From NCBI GenBank assembly GCA_964591605.1, contig CAZQEN010000113.1, forward strand, positions 1 to 20,173: a DNA stretch of 20,173 bases. Direction: 5' to 3'. Shown here piece after piece: positions 1-9,395 of the stretch. The notes under the pieces are model-generated. The model was not told where the DNA came from. It ran no database searches and was given only the letters and a program-made list of their open reading frames with translations. This DNA comes from CAYLLT01 sp964591605. GTDB lineage: Bacteria; Planctomycetota; Phycisphaerae; UBA1845; PWPN01. Position 1 is the first letter of the stretch, and each line of letters opens with the position of its first letter. The translations under genes and the position numbers were made by a program.

Positions 1-1
1 C

Positions 2-1517
<1,516 letters not shown>

Positions 1518-1525
<8 letters not shown>

Positions 1526-3026
1526 ACCGACCGGCTTCAAGGAATACCGGCGTGAGAAGTTTCCGGAGCTTCCGCCGGAGGAGCGGGTGCAGAACTACCG
1601 GGAGTTCACGCTGTCGCTGCCGGTGGCGCGGCTGGCCGAGCAGGGTGCGCGGTGCATGGACTGCGGGGTGCCGTTCTGCCACACGGGCTGTCCGCTGGGG
1701 AACATCATTCCGGACTGGAATGACCTGGTGTACCGGGGAGAGTGGCGGCGGGCGATGGACTTCCTGCACAGCACGAACAACTTCCCCGAGTTCACCGGGC
1801 GGGTGTGTCCCGCGCCGTGCGAGGAAGCGTGCGTGCTGGGGATCATCGAGCCGCCGGTGACGATCAAGAACATCGAGGTGTCGATCGTCGAGCGGGCGTT
1901 CAGCGAGAACTGGATCGTGCCGCAGCCGCCGGCGCGGCGGACGGGCAGGCGGATTGCGGTGGTGGGGTCGGGGCCGGCGGGGCTGGCCGCGGCGGATCAG
2001 CTCAATCGGGCCGGGCACAGCGTCACGGTGTTCGAGCGGGCCGACCGGCTCGGCGGGCTGCTGCGGTACGGGATCCCCGACTTCAAGATGGAGAAATGGA
2101 CGATCGACCGGCGGCTGAAGATCATGGAGGCCGAAGGGGTGGTCTTCCGGGCGGGGGTCCACGTCGGGGTGGACATCAAGGCGGACGAGCTCCGGCGGGA
2201 TTTCGACGCGATCGTGCTGGCGGGAGGAGCCACCCGGCCGCGCGATCTGCCGATTCCCGGGCGCGAGCTGGAGGGCATTCATTTCGCGATGGAGTTCCTG
2301 CCGCAGCAGAACAAGCGCGTGGCGGGGGACGACGTGGCGTTCCGGCCGTCGAGCCGGGAGGGCTGGTGGTTCAGCGATCACCACCAGGACATTCTTGCGA
2401 CGGGTAAGCACGTGATCGTGATCGGGGGCGGAGACACCGGTTCGGACTGCGTGGGCACGTCGAACCGGCAGCAGGCCCGGAGCGTCACGCAGTTCGAACT
2501 GCTGCCGCGTCCGCCGGAGGGCCGGCCGTCGCATCAGCCCTGGCCGTACTGGCCGATGAAGCTGCGCACCAGCTCCTCGCACGAGGAGGGGTGCGACCGG
2601 CACTGGAGCATCCTGACCAAGCGGTTCAACGGGCAGGAAGGCCGCGTCACGAGCCTGGTGACGGTGAACGTGGAGTTCGTGCAGGGCAACGGCGGCCCGC
2701 CGCGGATGGTGGAGGTGCCCGGCAGCGAGCGGACGTGGCCGGCGGACCTGGTTCTGCTGGCGATGGGGTTTCTGGGGCCCGAGACGAACGGCATCGTCGC
2801 GCAGCTCGGCTGCGAGCTTGACGACCGCGGCAACGTCAAGGCGAATGAGAAGAGCTACGCGACGAGCGTACCGGGCGTGTATGCGTGCGGCGACCTGCGG
2901 CGGGGTCAGTCGCTGGTGGTGTGGGCGATCAGCGAAGGCCGCGAGTGCGCCCGGAGCGTCGATCTGGCCCTCATGCGGGTGACGAAGCTTCCGACCAAAG
3001 GCGACGGCGACCTGCCGCGGGCTTGA
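1518..3026 (+). CDS. gltD: Glutamate synthase small (beta) subunit
   Basis: This 502-aa protein is the FAD- and NADPH-binding beta subunit that passes electrons to GltB. The chosen ATG (MGKPTGF) lies 8 nt inside the end of gltB and is preceded by a G-rich ribosome-binding stretch; a longer in-frame start at 1485 would add an unconserved leader. Cysteines 46, 49, 54 and 58 (CMDCGVPFCHTGC) and 97, 101 and 105 (CPAPCEEAC) are the ligands of the N-terminal [4Fe-4S] clusters. An FAD Rossmann motif VVGSGPAGLAAA is at about 148-159, and a second dinucleotide motif VIGGGDTGSDC, for NADPH, is at about 298-308. The C-terminal part has the usual GVYACGDLRRGQSLVVWAI sequence. Length and domain order are normal for bacterial GltD. 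Confidence 0.97.
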
Positions 3027-3281
3027 CGGGGCGGCACCCCAGAAGCAGGCGGTTCGAACGATGGCGGTTCATGTCTTCGCCGCCGTGAAGCGTTCGGTTC
3101 GCCACACCGGCGATGATGAGTGGGGTTGTGATGGTGTGACGATTCCGGCGGCGGCGCGGGGCTGTCCGCGCGGAGAACCCTGAGCCGACGCAGTGGTGGG
3201 GAGTTGGCGGGGGCCACCACGCACGCATGCAGGGAGACTGGGAGCCACGTCGAGGTGCGGAACCTGTCCATCGTGTGGATA

Positions 3282-3302
3282 TGAGATTTGAGATCTGAGA
3301 TG
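3282..3302. repeat. Three tandem copies of a 7-bp unit (TGAGATN)
   Basis: Three adjacent copies read TGAGATT, TGAGATC, TGAGATG. They form an AT-richer patch inside GC-rich spacer sequence. The function is unknown; it could be a microsatellite, part of a dispersed genomic repeat or a regulatory site. Confidence 0.7.
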
Positions 3303-3393
3303 GGGGGCTGGCCGGCGATCTGTGCGATGCGCGACGGGGTCTGATTTGGTGAGGCTGGTGGAATCCCTTGTGCACCGGGAGGGGGCGGGCGGT

Positions 3394-3423
3394 TTGCCAG
3401 GGGGGCTGATCGTCGGGTATTGT
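3394..3423 (+). promoter_or_regulatory. Possible sigma70-type promoter upstream of the activase operon
   Basis: TTGCCA (5 of 6 to the -35 consensus) and TATTGT (4 of 6 to the -10 consensus) are separated by 18 bp. If real, the transcript would have a leader of more than 300 nt before the ATG at 3765. The match is moderate, and high-GC DNA yields such matches by chance. Confidence 0.3.
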
Positions 3424-3764
3424 CGTGAGCTGTTGGCACGGTGGTTTTGACGGCTTGTCTGTGCTTCTGCCAACGTCGGTCGCGGTGGCTGCCCGGGAGG
3501 CCGCGGTCGGGAAGTTCGAGTGCGGCGCGGTGTTGAGGATGAGCAGACCGGGCGAATTCGCGGCAGAGCCGAACCCGGCCTGCGCGGCCAGGCGGCATGA
3601 TTTTGCAGCAGGCTTCCGCCAACACGTTTGGCCTGAGCATATCTGAGGCATCCGAAGTCCTCTCCGAAGGCCGCGTGAGCGCGGTGGCCGGCGCGAGCCC
3701 GGGCGGCAGCGGGTTTGCGCGATGCGGAGGCGGCATTCGGATGCGATGAGCCGGTGGTGTTGAC

Positions 3765-6700
3765 ATGAGAGCATATCTGGGCGTCGATGTCGGTGCGATT
3801 GGCGTCAAGGCGGCCCTGGCGGTGCAGCCGGGGGAAGCGTCCGACCGGTCGGGATCCGCGACGGCTGCTCCCACCTTGGAGAATCTGCGATTGCTGCGGG
3901 CGGGGTTGGACGGCCAGCCGGCGGTGTGGGCCGGAGGCTATCGGCGCACGGTCGGGCGGCCCCTCGAGGCCGTCGGGCGCCTGCTCGAGGAGCTGCTGAG
4001 GGAGATCCCCCCGGAGGCGATTTGCGGGGTGATGCTGACCGGTTCGGGCTCGAAGCTGGTTGCCGACGCGCTCGGTGTGCGGCGGGTGAACGAGTTCCAG
4101 GCGATCGCCCGGGCGGTGGGCCTGCTGCACCCGCAGGTTCGCACGGTTTTCGAGATGGGTGGTGAAACCAGCAAGTACATCTCTCTGGATCCGGACCCCT
4201 CAGGCGGCGGCCTGAACATCCTGGATTACTCCGCGAACGGCGACTGTGCGGCCGGCACGGGGGCCTTCCTGGACCAGCAGGCGGGGCGGCTGCGCTACGC
4301 GATCGAGGAGGTGGGGGCGATCGTCGAGAACGCCCGGCGCTCGGCGCAGATCGCGGGGCGGTGCTCGGTGTTCGCCAAGAGCGACATGATCCACGCGCAG
4401 CAGAAGGGCTTTACCCCGCCGGAGGTGCTGCGTGGGCTGTGCAAGGCGGTGGCGACGAACTACAGGTCGGCGGTGGTGAAAGGCCGGACGCCGCGGGCTC
4501 CGGTTGCGTTTCTGGGGGGTGTTTCGGCGAATACGGCGGTGGTCCGGGAGCTGCGCGAGGCGTTCGGGCTCCGGGAGGATGAACTGTTTGTCCCCGAAGC
4601 GGCTGAATCGCTGGCGGCGGTGGGAGCGGCGCTGATTGCGGCGGGCGGAACGGCGTCCGGCAACGGGGAGGCATTCCCCTTCGCGCGTCAGCTTGCCCGG
4701 CTGCAGCAGGCGGTGGGGGCCGACGGCCGACAGTTTCCGACAACGGCGCCGCTGGATCTTGCCGACGTGCTGCTCCTGCGCGACCGGGCGGAGGAGTATC
4801 GATTCCCCGCGGACAACCGGGTGGTGGAGGCGTACCTGGGCATCGATGTCGGGTCGGTGGGCACCAAGCTGGTGGTGATCGATACCTACGGGGCAGTGAT
4901 TGACAGCATTTTCACGCGGACGGACGGCCGGCCGATCGAAGTGGTCTCGCGATGCCTGACCGAGCTGGCGGAGGTGCTGGCCCGCCCGGCGGACGAAGGC
5001 GGCGGCCTGCGCGTGCGCATCTGCGGCGTGGGCACCACGGGCAGCGGCCGGGAACTGATCGGGGAGCTTGTGGGCGCGGATGCCATTTGTGATGAGATCA
5101 CGTGTCACAAGACGGGGGCGACGTTCATCGGCGACCGCCTGATCGGCCGGCGGCCCGATACGATCTTCGAAATCGGCGGGCAGGACAGCAAATACATCAG
5201 CCTGGCGTCCGAGGGCGGCGACTCTGCGGAAACCGTCGTCGTCGATTTCACCATGAACGAGGCCTGCGCGGCGGGGACGGGGAGCTTCCTCGAGGAGCGG
5301 GCGGCGGAGCTGGGCGTATCGATCAAGGGGGAATTCGCCGAGCTGGCCCTCAGTTCGAAGGCGCCGATCCGGCTGGGTGAGCGCTGCACCGTTTTCATGG
5401 AGCGCGATGTCAACACGTGTATGCAGCGCGGGGCGAAGCGGGAGGACGTGATCGCGGGTCTGGCGTATTCGGTGGTGTACAACTACATCAACCGGGTGGT
5501 GCGGGGCCGGCCGGTGGGCGAGTGCATCTTCTTTCAGGGGGGGACCGCCTGCAACGACGCGGTGGCCGCGGCATTCAGCAAGGTCTGCGGCAAGCAGATC
5601 ATCGTGCCGCCGCATAATGCGATCCTGGGGGCGATCGGAGCGGCGATGGTGGCGCGGGAGAAGATCGCGGCGACGGGGGCCGGCACGCGTTTCCGCGGCT
5701 TCAACATGAGCCAGGTGGAATACACGCTCCGCGAGTTCACCTGCCGCGGGTGCGGGAACACCTGCGCGGTGCAGGAGTTCGACGTGGAGGGCGAGAAGAC
5801 GTACTGGGGGGACAAGTGCTCGGACCGCTACCGCAAACGGGCGCGGACGACGCGGCAGGCCACCATTCCGGACCTGCTGGCGCTCCGCCAGCAGCTTCTG
5901 AACCGGGATGACACTCCGGACCCGGCGGGCGTGGCGCGGTCGGTGGGAATCCCGCTGACCATGTATACGCTCGACCAGTTACCGCTGTGGCGGCGGTTTT
6001 TCCGGGAATGCGGTTTCAAGGTGGTGCTCTCGGAGCCGACGGATGTCCGCAGGGTGAAGGCGGGGCTGAATCACGTGGTGGCCGAGCCGTGCTTCCCGAT
6101 GGTCGTGGCTCACGGCCACGTGGCGGACCTGGTGACCAAGGGGGTCGATTATCTCTGGCTGCCCAATGTCCTCTCGGCGGCCACGAAGTTCATGGAGAGC
6201 AACAGCCACGTCTGTCCGTGGGGGCAGACGCTGCCGTTCGTCATCCGGCAGTCGCCGGCCTTTCAGAGCTGGCAAGATCGGATTCTCTGCCCCACCCTTC
6301 GCTTCCGGGACGGCCCCGGCGACGTCTGCCGGGAGCTGATCGCGGCCCTTTCGCCGCTGGGGGTGTCGGCCCTGACGGTCCGGCGAGCCTACGAGAAGGG
6401 CCAGGCCGTGCAGGATGCGTTCAAACGGGAGTACGAGCAGGCGGGGGTTTCCGCACTGGAGACGCTCGCCCGCACCGGTGAGCCGGGCATGGTGCTGGTG
6501 GGCCGGCCATACAACATCCACGACCCCGGGGTGAACCTTGCGGTCGGCAGGAAGCTGCGCGACTACTACGGGGTCAACGTCATTCCGATCGATGCCCTGC
6601 CGCTGGCGGATATCGACGTGCGGGACGTGAATGACAACATGTTCTGGGACTACGGCCGAAAGATCCTGGCCGCGGGCAAGCTGGTGGCCCGCTATCCCAA

Positions 6701-6968
6701 TCTGCACATCATCTACATCACGAATTTCAAGTGCGGGCCGGACTCGTTCGTCAAGGGCTTCATGCGGAAGGCCAGCCGCAGGCCGTTCCTGACGCTCCAG
6801 TTCGACGGGCACTCCAACGATGCCGGCATGATGACCCGGTGCGAGGCATACCTGGACAGCAAGGGGATTCTGCGATGGTGGCGACGTGCAAAAGGCAAGC
6901 CGAATGTCGAAGCCTGGCCGGCCGGACGGTCCACGTCCCGCAAATGGCTTACGCCGGTTCCCGGATGA
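3765..6968 (+). CDS. Double-ASKHA acyl-CoA dehydratase activase with DUF2229 dehydratase-like domain
   Basis: This 1067-aa protein belongs to the BadF/BadG/HgdC activase superfamily, whose ATP-driven members load low-potential electrons onto 2-hydroxyacyl-CoA dehydratases and benzoyl-CoA reductases. There are two tandem ASKHA ATPase domains. Domain 1 (about 3-295) has YLGVDVGAIGVK, GGETSK and CAAGTGAFL. Domain 2 (about 356-632) has YLGIDVGSVGTK, GGQDSK and CAAGTGSFL. Each keeps the two cysteines expected to hold a [4Fe-4S] cluster at the dimer interface (161/200 and 501/541). After about 640 comes a DUF2229/COG3580-type region. It opens with a cysteine cluster (CRGCGNTC at 660-667, plus C685), continues with EPCFPM (C776) and CPWGQ (C817), and ends at EAYLDSKG; the last 30 or so residues lie in the overlap with the next gene. 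The ATG at 3765 has only a weak ribosome-binding site (GGTGGTG). The substrate is unknown. The family is certain, the biochemical role is not. Confidence 0.9.
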   Translation: MRAYLGVDVGAIGVKAALAVQPGEASDRSGSATAAPTLENLRLLRAGLDGQPAVWAGGYRRTVGRPLEAVGRLLEELLREIPPEAICGVMLTGSGSKLVADALGVRRVNEFQAIARAVGLLHPQVRTVFEMGGETSKYISLDPDPSGGGLNILDYSANGDCAAGTGAFLDQQAGRLRYAIEEVGAIVENARRSAQIAGRCSVFAKSDMIHAQQKGFTPPEVLRGLCKAVATNYRSAVVKGRTPRAPVAFLGGVSANTAVVRELREAFGLREDELFVPEAAESLAAVGAALIAAGGTASGNGEAFPFARQLARLQQAVGADGRQFPTTAPLDLADVLLLRDRAEEYRFPADNRVVEAYLGIDVGSVGTKLVVIDTYGAVIDSIFTRTDGRPIEVVSRCLTELAEVLARPADEGGGLRVRICGVGTTGSGRELIGELVGADAICDEITCHKTGATFIGDRLIGRRPDTIFEIGGQDSKYISLASEGGDSAETVVVDFTMNEACAAGTGSFLEERAAELGVSIKGEFAELALSSKAPIRLGERCTVFMERDVNTCMQRGAKREDVIAGLAYSVVYNYINRVVRGRPVGECIFFQGGTACNDAVAAAFSKVCGKQIIVPPHNAILGAIGAAMVAREKIAATGAGTRFRGFNMSQVEYTLREFTCRGCGNTCAVQEFDVEGEKTYWGDKCSDRYRKRARTTRQATIPDLLALRQQLLNRDDTPDPAGVARSVGIPLTMYTLDQLPLWRRFFRECGFKVVLSEPTDVRRVKAGLNHVVAEPCFPMVVAHGHVADLVTKGVDYLWLPNVLSAATKFMESNSHVCPWGQTLPFVIRQSPAFQSWQDRILCPTLRFRDGPGDVCRELIAALSPLGVSALTVRRAYEKGQAVQDAFKREYEQAGVSALETLARTGEPGMVLVGRPYNIHDPGVNLAVGRKLRDYYGVNVIPIDALPLADIDVRDVNDNMFWDYGRKILAAGKLVARYPNLHIIYITNFKCGPDSFVKGFMRKASRRPFLTLQFDGHSNDAGMMTRCEAYLDSKGILRWWRRAKGKPNVEAWPAGRSTSRKWLTPVPG

Positions 6969-8197
6969 TTGCCGCGGTGTTCCGGTCGTACGGGGTGGAT
7001 GCCCGGCCGGCGCCCGACTCGGATGCGCAGACGCTCGAACTGGGGAGTCAGTTCGCCAGCGGCGAGGAGTGTCTGCCGCACCGGATCACGCTGGGCGATT
7101 TCGTGAAGGTGTGCCGGGCGCCGGGCTTTGACCCGGCCCGGACGGCCTTTCTGATGCCCACGTCGTCGGGGCCCTGCCGGTTCGGGCAATATGCGCCTTA
7201 CCTGCGGCAGGTGCTCGAGGAAATGGGGTATCCGGAGACGCTGGTCCTCTCGCCCGACTGCAAGGACGGCTACGCCGAGTTCGGCATTCCCCACAACGAC
7301 TTCATGCGCAACGCCTGGATGGGGGTGCTGGCGAACGACGTGGTCTTCCGATTTCTGCTGAAGACCCGGCCGTACGAGACGCATGCGGGCGATGCGGATG
7401 CGGTGTTTGAGGAGAGCGTGCGAGATTTTGAGGCGATCCTGTCCCGGCCGGGGGTGAGGCCCGCGCGCCGGCTGGCGGCGATGGTGGATGCGGTGCGGCG
7501 GATGCGCGACCGGTTCCGGCGCGTTCCGGCCCGCTATACGAGGGACCGGCCGCTGATCGGCCTGGTCGGCGAGATCTTCTGCCGGCTGAACACCTTCAGT
7601 AACAATGAGCTGATCCGCAGCATCGAGCAGCACGGGGGAGAGTGCTGGATCTCGGATGTGTCGGAGTGGATCTGGTACGTCCACCGGATGCAGCGGTATA
7701 CGGCCGGCCGGCAGAAGGGCCGGCTCAGCGTCGAGATGCTCAAGGTGATGATCAAGGGGCACATCCAGCGGCGGTACGAACATGCGATAATGGCGCCGCT
7801 GGCCGAAGACCTGCGCGGGTATGAGGAGCCGCACGATATCCGCGAGGTGCTGGAACTCTCGCGGCCGTACCTGCCCTGGGAGGGCAGCCTGGGCGAGATG
7901 GTGCTCAGCGTGGGCAAGGCCATCTACCTGTACGGCAAGGGGGCCGACGGGATCATCGACATCAGCCCGTTCACGTGCATGAACGGCATCATCTGCGAGG
8001 CGGTGTACCCGTCGGTGAGCACCGCCCACGAGGACCTGCCCATCCGCATGTTCTACTTTGACGGGATTGCGGCGAATACCGACCGCGACGTGGAGATCTT
8101 CCTGGATCTGGCGCGTGCCTATCAACGCCGAAAGCGCCGGCCCCGCGTGTACCCGGGGTTCTTCGAGAGCGCCGTCTGCAACACCTCCGGAGTGTGA
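6875..8197 (+). CDS. COG3581-type dehydratase-like partner of the activase
   Basis: This is a 440-aa protein starting at ATG 6875, with AAGGGG 8 nt upstream as a ribosome-binding site. Homology-like sequence begins at about residue 17 (RTVHVPQMAYAGSRMIAAVF). It looks like a 2-hydroxyacyl-CoA dehydratase/benzoyl-CoA reductase-type subunit without CoA-substrate hallmarks that I can recognise. Cysteines sit at EECLPH (C66), GPCRFGQ (C101) and FTCMNGIIC (C368, C374), positions that could bind an Fe-S cluster. The first two resemble EPCFPM and CPWGQ in the preceding protein, so the two gene products may be paralogous subunits of one complex. The frame differs from that of the activase and the overlap is 94 nt. 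In many genomes I recall these regions as parts of one larger polypeptide, so a split or frameshifted fusion is possible. The function is unknown, with a redox or dehydratase role inferred. Confidence 0.85.
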   Translation: MVATCKRQAECRSLAGRTVHVPQMAYAGSRMIAAVFRSYGVDARPAPDSDAQTLELGSQFASGEECLPHRITLGDFVKVCRAPGFDPARTAFLMPTSSGPCRFGQYAPYLRQVLEEMGYPETLVLSPDCKDGYAEFGIPHNDFMRNAWMGVLANDVVFRFLLKTRPYETHAGDADAVFEESVRDFEAILSRPGVRPARRLAAMVDAVRRMRDRFRRVPARYTRDRPLIGLVGEIFCRLNTFSNNELIRSIEQHGGECWISDVSEWIWYVHRMQRYTAGRQKGRLSVEMLKVMIKGHIQRRYEHAIMAPLAEDLRGYEEPHDIREVLELSRPYLPWEGSLGEMVLSVGKAIYLYGKGADGIIDISPFTCMNGIICEAVYPSVSTAHEDLPIRMFYFDGIAANTDRDVEIFLDLARAYQRRKRRPRVYPGFFESAVCNTSGV

Positions 8198-8216
8198 GAG
8201 CTTACAGGAGATCCAC

Positions 8217-9302
8217 ATGACCGGTGCGATGGGCCGCCGACAATTACTGATCAGGGGGGCGGGGGCGATCGCAGCGGCAGGGCTTGCGCAGGCGGAGACA
8301 ACCCCGGCTTCGGCGCCGGTGAGTCAGCCGTCGCGAAGATGGTCCCTGCCGGTGAAGGCGTTCTGCGTCGACTTCAACTGGGGCGAGGGCGGAGCATCGC
8401 CGCCCGGTATGTATGCGCAGGCCGATCCCGCCGAGCACGTCCGCTGGTACCGGGACCTCGGGGCCAATGTGATTCAGACGTTCTGCGTGAGCTACAACGG
8501 CTACGCGTGGTACCCGAGCGGCGTCGCGCCGGTCACGCCGGGTCTCCAGCGTCCCAACTTTCTGGGCGACATGGCCGACCTGGGGCACCGGGCCGGCATG
8601 AAGGTGATGGGCTATTTCTGCCTGGGCGCGAATCCTTACTGGGAGGCCCGCCACACCGACCGCGTGCATCACGACGACTCCGATTACATCAAGATCCCGC
8701 TGACGCTGGAGTATCTTGACTACTTCTGCCGCGGCATCGAGGACGTGCTCAGGAAAGTGAACATCGACGGTTTCATGATTGACTGGGTGCGGCCCACGCA
8801 GCACAAGAACTGGCTCGATTGCGAGAAGCAGATGTATCGCGAGCTGCTGAGTGTGCCGTTTCCTGAGTCGGGCCGTGTCACCGGTGAGGACATGCTGCGT
8901 TTCGATCGGCTGGCGATCGCGCGGGCGTGGCGGCATATCCGCCGGGTCGTTCGAGCCACCCGGCCGGTTGTGATCTGGACCAATCACCCGATTGTCAAAG
9001 ACGAGTACACCCTGTGGCGGAATCATCCGCTGCTCCAGGAGGTGGACTGGGTGCTCAACGAGTCACCGGAGCTCGAGTCGCTCGAATTCCTCGGCGGGCA
9101 GGTCGGCCCGGACACGCTCATCGTGCAGAACCTCTGCGGATGGGAAGGCCACGACGCGACGGCGTGGAAGAGGGTCGACGCGCGCAAGTACGGGCTGTAC
9201 GGCTTTGCGAAAGCGGATCCGGGGACAACGCTGCCGGGTGATCAGCCGGTCGCCAACGCACGCAATATCCAGATTCTTCGTGAAGCGTACCACAGCCTGT
9301 GA
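8217..9302 (+). CDS. Tat-exported TIM-barrel glycosidase-like protein
   Basis: This is a 361-aa protein with a good ribosome-binding site (AGGAG 6 nt before ATG 8217); an ATG four codons later is an alternative start. The N-terminus has a twin-arginine signal, GRRQLLIRGAGAIAAAGLAQA (two stretches of it overlap the h-region), with probable cleavage after about residue 26. The mature part reads as a (beta/alpha)8 fold of the hypothetical glycosyl hydrolase or alpha-galactosidase-like type: WYRDLGANVIQTF, a GMKVMGYFCLG strand, and a strand ending DGFMIDWVRP, where D189 is a candidate catalytic residue. Later come VIWTNHP and WVLNESPE. The CAZy family cannot be fixed by eye. It follows the activase partner by 19 nt on the same strand, so co-transcription is likely, although the functional link is not obvious. 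Confidence 0.72.
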   Translation: MTGAMGRRQLLIRGAGAIAAAGLAQAETTPASAPVSQPSRRWSLPVKAFCVDFNWGEGGASPPGMYAQADPAEHVRWYRDLGANVIQTFCVSYNGYAWYPSGVAPVTPGLQRPNFLGDMADLGHRAGMKVMGYFCLGANPYWEARHTDRVHHDDSDYIKIPLTLEYLDYFCRGIEDVLRKVNIDGFMIDWVRPTQHKNWLDCEKQMYRELLSVPFPESGRVTGEDMLRFDRLAIARAWRHIRRVVRATRPVVIWTNHPIVKDEYTLWRNHPLLQEVDWVLNESPELESLEFLGGQVGPDTLIVQNLCGWEGHDATAWKRVDARKYGLYGFAKADPGTTLPGDQPVANARNIQILREAYHSL

Positions 9303-9395
9303 AACGCGCAAGCGTCGGAAGGGGACGCACTGCCGCACGCGGTTGCCATGCGTCGTCTGTCGTGTCGAGAGGCGCGAGCGTTCATTTCGATCTCG

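Larger units (their letters stand above)
3027..3764. other. 738-bp spacer with no convincing gene
   Basis: No reading frame here resembles a known protein. Long minus-strand frames run across it in two or three phases at once, which is the typical effect of high GC and argues against any of them. The stretch holds a 7-bp tandem repeat (3282-3302), one possible sigma70-like promoter (3394-3423) and a small perfect hairpin, CCGCG-TGAG-CGCGG, at 3671-3684, about 80 nt upstream of the next start codon. A short open frame at 3425-3646 has no recognisable domain and was not called. The spacer probably carries the control region of the activase operon plus decayed or non-coding sequence. Confidence 0.6.

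Noticed and set aside
2906..4130. Long minus-strand open frames across the gltD end and the spacer
   Set aside because: Three phases are open at once, the sequence is rich in Arg/Pro/Ser with no domain, and the frames run antisense to conserved genes at both ends.
8058..8216. Earlier start for the glycosidase-like protein inside the preceding gene
   Set aside because: ATG 8217 has a strong ribosome-binding site and opens directly into a twin-arginine signal peptide.
6713..8218. 501-aa minus-strand frame antisense to the activase partner
   Set aside because: The opposite strand encodes a recognisable family with conserved motifs; the antisense product shows none.
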